This document shows positions 34,791 to 49,000 of a DNA stretch of 64,000 nt, one piece after another. The stretch comes from Telmatactis stephensoni (lineage: Eukaryota; Cnidaria; Anthozoa; Actiniaria; Isophelliidae), in assembly GCA_029948255.1 (NCBI GenBank), contig JALIZF010001734.1:322501-386500 (forward strand), read 5' to 3'. A program made the position numbers and the translations under genes. Below the pieces are notes generated by a model. The model had not been told where the DNA came from, made no database searches, and worked only from the letters and a program-made list of their open reading frames with translations. Every line of letters starts with the position of its first letter. Position 1 is the stretch's first letter.

Positions 34791-35137
34791 TTTGTAACGT
34801 ACTACACTACTTAAGATAATAGGCCGACGTTGCTTTCAAAAGGTCCGCATTGGGTGAATAAATGCGGCGAAAAAAACCCCAAAAAAATTGAATGGTAGTG
34901 TGCATCGCCGGCTTAGAGTTAATTTGTCAATATTTCATTGTATCCTGCTGAACTTACGTCATGTATAGTTCATCAAATAGTCTAGTTCTGAGATATGCTT
35001 TATTACTTGCCACATACAAAGAATTAAGAACGAGGCTAGCTACGTGCCAAACATTTGTCTTGTTACGAATGACTGAGCTTTTTGTATGTAGCCTTGTCTT
35101 GATTCTTTTTTTGTGGTAAGTTAAGTGTACCTCAATG

Positions 35138-35437
35138 AAGCCTGGTTCACACTAGCGTATAAGTTCAAGCAACATAAACAGACTCAGTAATGCACTGTTT
35201 ATTGCTTGTTTTCAATCAGCTGATAAAAGTCCTTGAATATCTAAGTATTTAGCTTCAAATGACCGGCACAAATTGCCCTCATGTGCTCTCAACCATACAG
35301 CATTACACTGAAAATTTGTCATTCATTTGAGAAAAAATGCTCACGAGGGCAGATATGACGTCTAATGCAAGCAGGCAAATGCGATACCGAGTCTGTGTTG
35401 TGTCTTGCTTACTTCGCTACTGTGATCCAGGCTTAAC
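35138..35437. mobile_element. MITE with CCTGGTTCACACTAGCG-type ends
   Basis: The left end AAGCCTGGTTCACACTAGCG and right end CGCTACTGTGATCCAGGCTTA are imperfect inverted repeats of about 21 bp. The internal sequence is non-coding. Confidence 0.65.
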
Positions 35438-36725
35438 ATACTCTAACGTCTTAAAAATTTAATGCATGCAAAACCTTTAAAATATTCACAGAAATTCCAT
35501 TAAAATTATAAGATAATGATAACTAAGTGTGAAGCCTGCTTCAAGTTCTCAAAATTCTGAAATAACAGAATTAAACATCGAATACTTTCAAAATCCACTT
35601 TTTTCTTGATATTCAAGTATTTTCAACACAAACAGGTGCAATAAAAGTGCGGAAACCATTCTCGAGAAATGCAAGCTCCGATGATACGCTACGAGAAGAT
35701 GTTCTATTTAACCTTCCCAGGCAAACTCTTTCCCCCTCCCCTATCAAGAGCCAGAGTATAAAGGGAACTTCTACTCAAGGGTATCAAGTCTGAGTGCTAG
35801 TTAGTACTATTTAACAATAATTTCAATTGTTTTGAAAGAAGAAAACCGAATAATCACAAAGATTTTGCATCCCAAACTCGCTAACAGAAGGATGCGGGTA
35901 ATATTTTTCTGCTCAGACTGATTTAACCAATTTCGAGATTAAAATGGTATATTAAAACTTGTTATATTCTAATGTTCATATATTGTTATAAAATAGTAGT
36001 CTAAGTTACTCTGTTGAAGATTTTTTATATCCATTTAGGATTCACAGGGAACATTATTTTCTCTCAGAGAAAGGTCCCTGGAAATATATACAAATAGATG
36101 GCAAATACTTTCTTTTGAAATTGAAATTTTGTAAAATTGATTTCATTGCAAAATGATCTGGCAGGTTATTCTGTGCCAAGAAATATATCTCGCAAAATAT
36201 TATCGCAGTTACCTTCGAGGCAGTAATACTAATAAATATATATTGCAATGACAAAAATTCTGTTAAAGCCAAAACTTTTATACTATGTCCATGCATAAAG
36301 ATGGCTGCCAAGAAATCTACCTCCGGTCGTCATGGAGTACATGACGATTAACCGTTTCTTGAACAGGGTAAACCCGAAAGTAATTACAAAACGTATAGAC
36401 TTCAACTGTGTGTATATAAGGTAACTTCGTCACTGGTCTGGTCACTGGCACGTCTTGCATTAGATCAGTGTCCTGCTATAATTTGACCATGTCTTTAAAT
36501 ATCTTTGACTTATATTCTTTGGTATCTACACATTACTTTGTACTAAGAGTATCTAAAGTTACAAATTTCTTTAAAAAACGTGATTGACTTGGTCATTAGA
36601 TTTAGATTTTTCTGGTTAACTTTCCTCCTAAAAAGACCTCGGTCAATGACGAGCTCAGAGATAAAAAGAGTATATGAGAAAATTTCCTGTTTTCAAGTTG
36701 TGTAAACTACTCAGTAGTTCTGGTT
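35438..36725. other. Non-coding stretch between the array and the helicase gene
   Basis: No exon with coding character is seen on either strand. A TATA-like GTATAAAGG near 35757 (plus strand) and a short ATG frame at 35892 do not lead to a credible gene. The 3' part of the minus-strand helicase gene (last exon or 3' UTR) must begin here or lie further left, but I cannot place it. Confidence 0.4.
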
Positions 36726-36736
36726 TTAGTATATAC

Positions 36737-37045
36737 CTGGCACGTCATGACCATTGTTGATAAGTTCAGCTGCTTGAAGCATGTTACTCTCTCTCAACAA
36801 AATATCTTTCGTCTTTTTTCCAAAATCCTTATCACGAGAAATTGCAGCAAACTGCGTCTGCCTTCTTCGTGCGCATGCACGAATTTGAACTAAGGCAGAG
36901 GCAGAATTTGGTGGATCCAACTGAACAACTAGTTTCAAAGCGGACTGATCAACTTTGTCCTCTTCTGCCTTTGTTGCCACGACTATTTGGAATGAGCCTT
37001 CTTGAATGTTTGACAGCGGATAGTTTTCCTGTACTTTCGCCATAT
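36737..37045 (-). CDS. Helicase gene, exon with motifs V and VI
   Basis: 103 codons after the acceptor CTCCAATAG, phase 1. Motif V is FQIVVATKAEEDKVDQS. Motif VI reads QIRACARRR, where RIG-I-like receptors and Dicers have Q-x-R-G-R-x-R. The Gly and the following Arg are thus replaced by Ala and Cys. The exon ends at the possible donor CCAG/GTATAT, or continues four codons to TAA at 36726-36728. Confidence 0.72.
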
Positions 37046-40000
37046 CTATTGGAGAAAGAGGTCTTAGAAGAACGTCTGAACAATGTAGATATTAACAACA
37101 CTATTATATTGTTGCTTTTGCTGTTGTTGTTGTTGTTGCTGCTGTTGTTGTTGTACCCTGGGTTGCAGGGTTTTTTATGCGCTTTCTCTTTAGTGAGTCA
37201 GGCGCCTCAGGCGAATGAAAACTCCTGGGCGCAGGGGTATCCTCACAAGGTAAGGATACAAGCACAGCTCGAGACGCTACGTAACATATCATCGCGACAG
37301 ATAACAGCTGATCACTGATCAGATCACCGAGTAAACTGGTTTGGCCAAGTTTCCATATAAGGCAATCGCTTGTAAAAAAAAATGGAAGTGATCGAGGTTT
37401 ATAACTGTCGCGGCCAGGGATTTCTCGTTGTATGACTCTTCCTATCAAACAAACAAATGTCGAAACGAGACGATAAACCCATGGAGCCCAGGGTACTGTT
37501 TTTGTTGTTGTTGCGCTGATGAAAATGTATATTGATATTAGCGCTTTATTTACTATTGCTTTTATGATATAGCTAGAGGTATTCTAAGAACGATCAAGTT
37601 GTGTTATTTCCTGATCAAAACTAAAATTCTCAAAACTTGTGCAAATATAAGCCAATCACATTTGTCGTACTTTTTGAGTAATCAGTACGACTCAAAGCGG
37701 TGTTTTTGAGAATAGTTTGACAACTTTCATCGAAGGAATTCAGCAGAAATTATCCCGAACAAAGAGCTTTCTGTTTTTATAATTGACAACGGCTCGAAAA
37801 TAGACGAAAAGGCTAAATATGACTTGCAGTTCTTCAAGATTTGGAAATGTTTACGTGCTTTCGATGAATCAAGCAGCGTTCCACATTATAGTGAATTGAA
37901 AGCCGTGTTTTTGGTTTGAAAAAGTTGAAGTTTAAAAGAGGTTTACAGAATGAGGATTTTGCTGGTAAACGAGAAGCTGTTAACTTGAATTATCTGTTGG
38001 CTGTTCACCGATAGCTTGTGTCAAAACATCTCTACACTGGCGTAGTTTACCTGTATACGAAGGATGAACAAGTTGTCTCGAGGCGACGGTCAGTTTTGGA
38101 AATTTTGTTCAATGAAAAATGCTCCTAATTTATTTAAACTAATCTCGGGCAAAAAGAAAATTCCTGATGTGCATGAATCCTAGTTCCTTCAGGTTTTTCC
38201 TGTAACTCCTATAACAAACTACAATTTGACTGGATTTAGACTGGCGTTGTTTGCGGGCCTGGGATCACTTGCGGGCCTGGGATCATTTGCGGGCCTGTAC
38301 AGTTTTTCCTTTACTAAAGTAAAATTTGTGGATATACTCATTCGTCAGAAAAACCATGTCTTTACCGGTGAAATAGAGCATAGATTTTGGTGGTCTCTCA
38401 GCCAATCAGAACGTGTGTTATGATTGAGCTATATTATAAAAGTTAATAAATATCATCATCATCATCATCATCATCATTGTTGTTGTTTTTGTTGTTGGTG
38501 TTGTTTGTGGTGGTGGTGGTGGTCAGTTTTTGTGATGTAGTTGTCGTTGTCGTTACTATTGCATTGCTCTTGTAGTGGAAATTAACTCTAAATGTAAATG
38601 AAAATCTTATTCCAACTTCGGGCCGCCGTTCAGCGTTAGGAATGCTGCCTCTAGTGAGGTGGTTAGCCGTTATGACAATCCTTTGTAGTAGTGGGAATGA
38701 ATTCTAAGTGTAAAATCTTCTTTCAAGTCAACACTTACAACGTAGGGCTTTACGCAGCATAACTAAGTAGAGATGGTCGCTTGTAGTGTCATTGTTGCAG
38801 GAATAATCATATTTTAAGACAAACCTAACGTACCCCAATGGTGTGCTTCTGCTCCTCCTATAAACCTGGTCCTAATTCCCCTTCTTCGTAACAGTGGACA
38901 GGCATCAAGAAATTCCGCTAGTCTTGAAGCAGTAGGAATTCTCTTTACAAGTAACAGAGCTAAAGGTCTGTGATGGTCTGCGTCTTCTTGTTGCTCCATA
39001 TTCACTGTGGTCAACAATTCAAGTAGTTCACCGATTCCCGAATCTACGTTGTTGTTTCCATAATAGGCTATATAAAAAGAAAGAAAATTAGACACCTCAG
39101 TTTCTGATAATTTGTTTAAAAACAATTTATTCGTCTTGTGCAAGGGTTTAAAAGGGTTCAAGTTAAGAGGCAAAAGTGGGCGAGTGGTTGTAGTTCTGTT
39201 CTGATCTCACAATAGGCGATTTGCATGATGGCGTCATTTTACTACAACTAGCAAAATGCTTCGAAGATTCTCTTTCTCATTCAGAATTTTATTCCTTCTT
39301 GAGACTAGTAAAACAGGTGACGATATTTACTTTACAAAAGAAAGTGGCCAAATTATTCTGGTAATATTTGACGCAATAACACAAGTCGCATTTTGTGCGG
39401 GTTCCAGGTTCTATCCCGGTCTTGATTATAAATTTATGTAAGTAGAGTTTGTAAATTCCTTCACACTCTTCCTTCGAATTCCCCGGGAGGGAGGCCTCCG
39501 GTTTGATCCTTTAATCAAACTTGACCAGGTGAGGATATAGAGCGTATTTGATCACATTTCCGGCCTACGGATAGTTGCGCAAAAGAAGTACTGAAAGTAC
39601 TGATGAAAAACATAAACTGCTTTTCATACTAACCTCTAATATTACACTTGTCCAAATATGACTTGATGTTCCCGCACAGTAAGCCCTGATCCAGAGCCCA
39701 GTCAAAGCCATGATCACAATCATGACTGAGCAACTCTACCATACTATCACTTGCCAACCTTTCGCCGCATTCCTGGAGGGTACAAATTGAATCACAAATT
39801 ATCTGGAAGTGCAACAAGGAGTGCATTGGGTTTTCCTTCTGCTTTGTGGACACAAGGAGCTTATCGATGACATCAAGGATTGGATGAATGTCGTCCTTCG
39901 ACAAAACCCCTCCTGAAGATGGCTGGAAAACGTCTTTGTACTCCTTGAACTCCGTCACTCGAGCCGCCAAATTAAAGCATTTAGTAGCATATTCCATTAA

Positions 40001-43000
40001 AATACCAAGCAAGTCCTTTTCGGAGGGTGTGTACTCAGCATATCGGCAAACTATTTCAGCCCTGCTTGTCCTCTCTGTTAATTCTTGGATGTGATCAGAA
40101 ACGGTTAGTAGACTTGCACCGCCAAGGTTTGAAAGAAGTCGTTGCATTTTCTTTACGGTTCGGTCAAGAGTAAGCTCCCCAGCTGGAGATGCTGTAAGAC
40201 CCAATATCTTGGGCCTGTGGATCATAGGAATCTCATCTGGTAGATAATAGTCACGAATAATGACATTGTATGGATGGTCTTTGTTGCAATGGTGAGACTC
40301 ATCCAAAACAATGAGGGTACTGTCTTCGAATCTTAATGTTCCATTGCTGATATGATTTCGATAGCAATCAGCTGTCACTACAAGAATGTCATGATTGAAA
40401 ATCGGAATACCTTGCTCTAGCTTCCTCATCTCTCCACATATGGCACCAATGCGAAGTGGTCTTAAGGTAGGTAATCCAGGATTCGTGTGTTGACCAACGA
40501 AACTTGATCCAAGAGGTTCCTCTTCATTTTTTGAAGACACTGGAATCTGGACGTGTTGTAGTTCACGTTTTAAATAGTCACTTTGTTGCAACACAAGCAG
40601 AACACGGTCAACCAGAAAGATGATTTGTCGCGAGGGATTCAACTGCAATAGGTGTGCCAATACGAGAGAAGCTACTAGAGTTTTGCCTGTTCCAGTGGGC
40701 AAGAAGCAAACTGAATTAGCTGTTATAGCTTTGTGGTACAATTCCATTTGATACTCATAAGGCTTGGTATCAGTACTAATGGCTGGTTCAAAATCTTGTT
40801 CACTTGGGACTTTTAGAGGTGGATGTTTACGAATTGGAGCTTTTTGTGACTTGGCTACAGTTTGTTCGTGCCTGCCACTTGAAAAATGTTCATTAGCCTG
40901 GGACTTTGAATTCAAGCCAACCTTACAATAGTCACAAAACTTTAAGTACGGCTCCGAAGTTACTTTCGCGATCTTGTTCAGATGCTTGGTACTTTTGAAG
41001 TGCTCATCTGACTGTTGCTTTGACGTGAAGGAAATCTTACAGAGACCACACGACTTGGTTTCAACAAGAGAGCCAAAGTTCCTGGAACACTGCTTTCCGT
41101 CCAAGCATCCTTCGTACACACTTGAGCTGAACCGCTTTCCAGGCGACCATGGTCGTTCGGGATTTCTTCTGCAATTTGTTTTATTTCTTTCCTCTCCAAT
41201 AATCCCAGGATCACGTTTAGGTTTGAAAGACCCGAGGGAGTATCGCTTCTGTTTCATTCGTTGTGTAGCATTCAAGTTATCTAGTGACAAACGGCGAGAA
41301 CCGTTTTCGCCAAACTCAAGTTGACTTTTCATTTCTAGTGACAACGGATACCTGTTTTGACTCAAAGCCTCAATGACATGCTTCTCATGAGAGTCAAGAG
41401 AGAACTTCTTTCGATGTAAGTTTTCAAATGATAAATGTGAAACGATGTTGGTTTGATCAACTTCACATTCATTTTCCAAGTTTTGTGAACCTGGTGATCG
41501 TCTGATTTCTTTGTCTTGAGACTCCATTCCACGGGAATTACCGTTACAATCATAAAAATGTCTGTTGTGTAGAGGTGCTGGTATACCATTCGATATACCA
41601 TTCTTACGTTGCTGGGCCCCTCTGTAAAATCCATTCGCAGTTGGCTCTGAAGATTTTCGAATTGTTTCTTTATGATATGGAGGACATGGCGACGAAGAAG
41701 ATCTTCTCCGACATGGAGTTTCACTGCCAAATTCACTCTCTTCAGTTTGGCCCCACTGCCCATTTGTCGATAAAAGAAGTTTTTGCATGCCGTCATGGAT
41801 ACTTTCTACAAGAGAATAATCTGCAGTTGAACTATTCTTCGTTCTATACATATTAAAACAACCATTAAATGACTTTCGTCGATCTCGAAGATCAGAGATT
41901 TTCATCCAGGTACGAGGATGATTTTTCACAACCTTTACGATACCTTTCTTCTCGAGGTTGGTCATTGTTGCAAACACCCATCTTGGGGATGTCACAGCGG
42001 GCAGGCTTTTCTGGATATCAAAGATGGTACAATAATCTTTGATCGACAGGATTTCGATAACATGATTTTCTAATTCTGAAATTCTCTCAGAATTATTGTT
42101 AATTTCTTGTTGGTTAGATTTCTCTTGTTCATAGGAATGCAAGACTCCATTTTGATACGTTGTTCCAGGGTGATCGCTAGCATTGCGAATCAACATTCCA
42201 AAACAATGTGAAGATTCCAGACTTCCACAACGATCAGGACTATTATCAAAAGACCAAAAACCACTATTAAGGCTTCTTGGATCCTCTGTTCCCATACCTT
42301 CTGAAATGAAAAAACACAGCCAATGTTAATTAGACCTAACAGAGTTAATTGCATGTCTCACAATCCAAAACTATGCCATACAATTATAGTTCTTCTAGTC
42401 CGGAGAAATGAGCAATTTTCGCGTGAATTACTTTTCACCTTTTGTTCCCCTTATTGGAATCATCATTAGAGGACCTGTTATAATGAAATCTACTTGCAAA
42501 CAAGGTATTTGTAAAACTTTGAAAATTAAAACTCAAACAATTTTAACAAGTGTTTCACCATTTGTGAGCTGAAAAAAAAGCCCAAATATTTTAGTGCGTA
42601 AGAAGAAACTTCTGTGGTTAAGATTTAAGCAACATTTCCCTTTAATCTTTAGGTATAAAGTAGACGATATATGATGAACGGCCTAAAGTATCGACTCATG
42701 GAATACTTAGTATTGAAAAACCCGAGAAGATTCAAACAACATGACAACGAAAACACTTACAACTTCACTTCCAAGACCATAATTGACCTAAGGAATTAGG
42801 GAGAAAAACCTAAGACGAATCAAGCCGGACCAAAAACACAATTCTCTTTGAGCAGGAGGTCTGTGTTTGAAAGGACTGATCGTAAAGACGTTCCACGAGA
42901 TGTTACTTCATCCGCTTTAGCTCAGATTTCGAAAGTGTGGACCTGCGTAGAAAAGTTATTTGTACTTCTGTTTGTCATCGTGATTTGTGCAGGACAGTTT

Positions 43001-46000
43001 GTTCATTTTAGATTCTTTTTACCTTAAGCAACATGTCCCTTTAGTCTTTAGGTGTAAAGTAGACGATATATGATGAACGGCCTAAAGTATCTACTCATGC
43101 GATACTTAGTATTGAAAAGTCCGAGAAGATTCAAACACTGATTTGACAACGAAATCACTTTCAATTTCACTTCCAAGACCACAATTGACCTAAGAAATTA
43201 GGGAGAAAAACCTAAGACGAACCAAGCCGGACCCCAAAAAACACAATTCTCTTTGAGCAGGAGATCTGTGTTTGAAAGAACTTTTCAAGAGATGTTACTT
43301 CATCCGCTTGAGCGCAGATTTCGAAAGTGTGTACCTACATAGAAAATTCATTTGTACTTTTGTTTCTCATCGACGTTTGCGCCGGACTTTGTTCATTTTA
43401 GATTCTTTTACCTTCAGGAAAGAGGAAGTGTCTATCGAGAACCTTTTGTCCGGTCAACTAGTTAAATCACAGGTTTTTGGGGAGACGGTAAACCTGTAAT
43501 TCTGTTGACTTGATTAGATTTAGCTGTTGAGTTCCACCCAGTTCAAGGAAAATGACAATAGACGCCGACTGACACTTAAGTTCTAGGAACTTATGCATGA
43601 TTCTGAGAAACGTAACGAGTTCAAATAGCACTCAGGGAAGTCCAAGACTGTTCAAAGAAGTCCGTTCAATATATCTGGAATGGAGTGACTTCGCGACCCT
43701 TGGATTCATCAGGGATGTTGATCCTCTAAGTTTCGGAATTTGATCGTAACGGAAGTGCTAATGACATCCAATTCTCGGAATCAAGGAACAGCTGTAATTT
43801 TAAGATTGCGTGACAGAGGAAACAAAAGTCGTAAAAAACGCACCTCATTTTTAGACAAAATACCGACATATTATCGATACAAAATAATTATGAATTAACA
43901 GTTGAATTAAGAATGAAATAAAAGAAATAGATAAATCAATATCACAAGTTGAGTTCAATCTCAAGCTAAGATTTCTATACTTCAGCGAATGCGGAATTGC
44001 TTAAAATAAACTAAAGACAATATCTACTTGATGAAACATTCAGCACTTTTGTATGTTAAGTATAACACAGTATTACATTAAACAGCGTTACTCCGAAAAC
44101 ATTCGGTGAAATTCATTCAGAATGAGGTAACTTTGCAGTCTATAGACTTATAAGCGCTGCAATAAATCGGATATTAAGAAACCAGAGTCATTCGTCTCTT
44201 AATTACACTGTTCAGTTTACGGTACGCCTTTAATTTGAACAAGATCAACAAAGATACTTTTTACAGTATTTAATTTTATAAGTAGGATTCATCATGTAAA
44301 AAGCTGTCTATATTACCTTGAAATTAGCCAAAGAGGAAGTTTAAAAAGAGAGCCGAACTGGTACCAACTCAGTTTCAAGGTCTTTCACCAATTCAATAGA
44401 ATACACTCTTTATTTCAGCTGTGGTGAGTTTTCGTCCTAAAAATATTTCACTAACAAACGGGAAGACGCTCGTCTCAGCAGAAAAAGTGCAACTTTAAGA
44501 TTATAATTATAGCAACCTTGCAGAATGTGATATTCACGTGGCAGACTGTATCGGCGTATAACAACGCCGATAATAAATTAGTTCCAAAATGAAGCGTTTA
44601 AAGTCGAAAGATTGTTGAAAAATTGAAGCCAAATTGTAATTGGATGATCAATGATTAGCAAATTCAAGAGTGTTCAATGATATTCATAAAATCCCGTAGT
44701 CTATAACTGCACTTAATTCCATCTCCTAGTCTTGAGTAGAAATTAATTCTCACATATAATTAAGTACTGAATGCTTCATAAAAAATACCATAAGCACAGT
44801 CAAAAATCTAGCCCAACAAAAATCAGTATCTATTTAACATTGTAGCTTAAATCATTTCTAAAATTAGCACAAAGTAAAACAGTGAACTAGCATCACCTCA
44901 ACGTCTGGGTTTCTATCGAAGGAGGAAAAATAAGAAAGAAAACCCAAATGAAAATTAAGAAAATGTGTCCTATCTTACCTGAGGGAAGCGAGTAAACAAG
45001 GAAGCACAGTTCGTCCAGAATAGTTTTTCCACAGTAGTAAAGTCATTATTATTGTTCTTGGTTCCGCATGCCTTATTGCCTACGTCAATCCTATTCTTAC
45101 CAGGATGTGATCACTTGACTTTATTCCCGGACGGGAAAACCCCTTTTTATCAAGATATACAAAATAGTACAAAATATCTAAAATTCAAAACAGTCTTCTG
45201 TACGATAAACCAAGGAATCGTTTCATTCTACATTCGAGAGTAGCTATCTCATAACAATTCTTTGGGATGTTGTAACTGAAAGGCAATACAAAGCGCTCTA
45301 TGTGTTCGTCTGATGTTAATAAATACATTTGAACCACTTGATAATCACATGACAAAGAAAACAAATTCATTCAACTTCAGGAAACGACACTCAGGTAAAT
45401 TTTGTTCCATTTTTCAAGTGAAATAATGATATGATGGAATTTTTGAAGTATTGAACTGCAACTTTAAGTTAGAACTTGTTACTGAATTCTAATATGAATG
45501 CATTGCGTGTCTTTAGCCTACAAATGGCTTACGGCGTTTATTACCAAGTAACTACTCATTTTCAAGTGTTCGTATCCTCAAAATTCTCATTAGGCAGGTT
45601 CGGCAAGCGCGACGCAAGAATAGCACGTGAGATTATGAATACATCATCTTCACGAGGCCACAATAATAACGCTTTCGTTATCAGAGGCTGTCTACATGAT
45701 ATCGGAGTGAGTTTCGTTCCGGTATGAAATTCAGTTTCATACCACGTTTACATGCAAGAAAATCTAGCCTGTAAAACAGGTATTTATGTCCTTTTTTCCA
45801 TGTCTTTTTTCCCTCGTTCCTCAGAAGAGGCTTCATTATGAGTGCCGTACCACGTTTATATGATACAGGTCCGATATGTCGTTCCAGAATTAGCGTTTCG
45901 TTCCGGAAAGAAAACCCGAATGAACTCATTCCGGAATGAAATTTTACTCTGGTATCGTGTAAACACATCCAAAGAAATATATGGCAACCGGGATGAACTC

Positions 46001-49000
46001 GTTCCGGAATGAAACTCATTCCGGCATCATGTAAACGGCCCCTAACAATTGCAATTAAACTAACAAGAAACTGCAAATTAAACCTTACTGGCCTTTTAAA
46101 GAGAAAATATTTCTATCCTTTTATATCCTTTTTTTGGATTTACAAGTACCTGCGTAAGTTACGCAAATTTTGAAAAACGGGGCGGGCCAGGGAACCACCT
46201 CAATAACCGACTTACGAGATACAGTTCACTTGCCACACACAAAGGAATCACGATGAGGCTTCGTGTATGTCATGCGTAACAAGACAAATATTTTAGCACA
46301 TGGCCTCGTTCTAAACCGTATGTATGTGGCAGCTGAAGCATATCTCGGAACTGGACTTTTATTTTTGCGTCCTCTTCTTGATGTTAGCAGTCATTTCCAA
46401 CATTCGACAGCGTGATCGATAGGCCCTTTTTACGTCGCGTATGTGTTTGTTAAATCACCGAAACTACTGCCTGAGTGACGGCGTTGTTTCCCCATGTTGC
46501 ATTCTCAAAAGTACCGTTCGTGCGGCCGAAGCGAACTTTGAAGTGATCTTCTTTCATTTACAAAAAAACAACAAACAAACAAACAACCCCCCACCCCCCC
46601 AAAAAAACCCAAAAACCAAAAAATCAACAACCAAAAAATCGACAGATTATCAATAACAAATTGAACAGAGAACCATGGGGCAACTTTTGTGTGAAAAGAA
46701 GTGGTTTCTTTACTACTCCGCTCGACCCCGATAACATAACGACTCCTCGATAGCGCTAGCATTTTCCGAAAAGCAACTTTACAGGTAAAGAAAGTACCGT
46801 TTTTATAAGTTCGAACTGACTAGTCGTCATCGTGAACCGACAATGTCATCTCAATAAAACGGTAAAACACCATGCTTAACGTCGGAAGTTCCTTCAGCTG
46901 GAAGCAAAGCCAGAAGCTGCGCTCATTCTACTCCCCTCTCTCCATCAGTGCTCCGTTTTACTGGTTAAGTTAACATAACTGGTAAAGAATGAGTATGTGG
47001 AAACTGAAGAAACACGATCTATATAATCATTTTGGACATCCATATAAGTAGATGTAAAGACAACCAGTAAAAACTTTTCTTTTCTTTTATCTCAAACAAT
47101 ATGAAGAAAAACAATATCTCTTGCATAATTACTCTAAATTACTAAATTTACCCTCCTTAAAACCCTAAATCTAACCTTAAAAATGTTAATTAATATATCA
47201 ATATCGACATAACATTTTGCATTGCGCATGCACGCACCCGCTGGTGCATAACAATGGGGTCGCAGGCGACAGAGATTATTTAAAATTTTCATTCCCAAAA
47301 AGTGCTCAGTACGCAACAAAAGTCAGGCTCATTTCGAGCCGGCAGTATTTTTGGGCAGAGTCAACGAGCGAGGAAATGTTTATATGCTCTACGTTTAGAA
47401 GAACAATCGCCGGCTTTCGGCAAAGCGGAAAAACATTCTTCTACGTAAGTACTTTTTTATTATTTTTCAAATTAATCAAACTGAAATGAATTTGTAGGCA
47501 ATTTCTTTCAGCGTGCTCGACAAAAGGTTTTCAACAGGAAGTAGAGGAGAACTTTTGCATTAATGAGTTGCAAAAACATTAACTTTTTAGGTTCTTGGCG
47601 ATTTTTTTTGCAACAAACTAAACATTACGTGAAAACACTGTTATTGTTGATTAGAATTTAATTTAATTTAATCAATTTAATTTAATTTAATTTTAAACTT
47701 TAACCAGATCTAAACAAACAGATAAAACATTTCAAAACCACTCTAAGTTGTTAGTTATCTTTTGTAGTTGCTTTGCTTACTTTTCATTTAGCTGTCAGTT
47801 ATTCAAATTGTAATTAGGTTACTTCACGTGTATATATACACTGAGAAGTTTGTTGATAGTCTTTGTAATCTTTATCTACTGAAGATGGCATGGGTTATGC
47901 CGAAACATGTTTAGAATTAAACGAGTTTTCGCATATATCAAGTGTATACTGTTTAGAATTATTGCAAGTTCCGGCAAGGTGGAAATCCTATTTCGATTTT
48001 GAGTAATAGCAAAAAAAAAACAGCAACAACAACAAACAAACAAACAAAAAACAAAACAAAAAACAAACAAACAAACAAACAAAAAACAACAACAAACAAA
48101 CAAACAAAAAACACCATTTCACTGTAAAGTAATTTATGCTAGAAAAGCAAAGAGTGCATAACAAATATGAGCCCGATTTCTAGAATCTCTCTTCATTTGA
48201 GATGAACAGCAGTACTGTTAAAGTACTGTACAAATCAAAAGAATGGTAAACGAATCTTGATAAGTTCGTGGCTTGTCGTAAAAGGAAGAGGTGCTTTCTC
48301 TAAAGGCTCCATAACCCTCCCAGAAACAATGAAAATACAATTTGAAGACAATTTTTCATCCTGAAATAAGGAGCATTTCAAAATGAAGGATACCTAGTAA
48401 TAATAAACCAACAGTGAAGGTGGAGATGATACCTATTTTAAGGGCCGGTGATCGATGTCTGAACAATGAGCATATAAGCGAGTTTTACATGGTTCTATAT
48501 AAAACAAGGAATCAGTTGTTGTATATATAAACTGTCGATTAGAGCTAAAAGTTGCCAAGGTATTCTAATATTAATAAACTCTTGCCATGTTTATCGATTT
48601 CTCAACGATGTAATCAGGAACTGAATATCTGAGAGTGTTTTATTTGTGTTGTATGGACATCGCAGCCATGTCAATCCGTACTATGATATAGTATAACTTC
48701 GGTAGAATTTATGGAAACAATGCTAAGGTAAGATTATGCGCCCATTTAGACCACCTTTTCGGAACAAAGTGTTTGTTTGTGGTAACGATTCTACGGGGTG
48801 AGCTTCAAAGAATTTTCTTGCTAACATCGGAAGGTATCCTGGCGGACTACAGCTGCGAAAAATGAACACAATAATAAATGGTATACGCCGCCAGACTGGA
48901 CGAATTCTATTTACTTTTAAATGAAACTTTTAGGCCATGAGTGGCACTTCCTTTTTTGGTCTATCCTATAATCCCTGGTGGTTTGATGTTATTTTCACTG

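Noticed and set aside
35757..36110. Plus-strand gene with TATA-like GTATAAAGG and tiny first exon
   Set aside because: The only plausible second exon stops after about 30 poor-quality codons, and no signal peptide or motif appears.
36842..37318. 158-codon plus-strand frame with a Leu run
   Set aside because: It is antisense to a helicase exon and then crosses a TTG/CTG microsatellite.
40974..41856. Frames on both strands inside the helicase main exon
   Set aside because: They are shadows of the 889-codon exon, which has clear domains.
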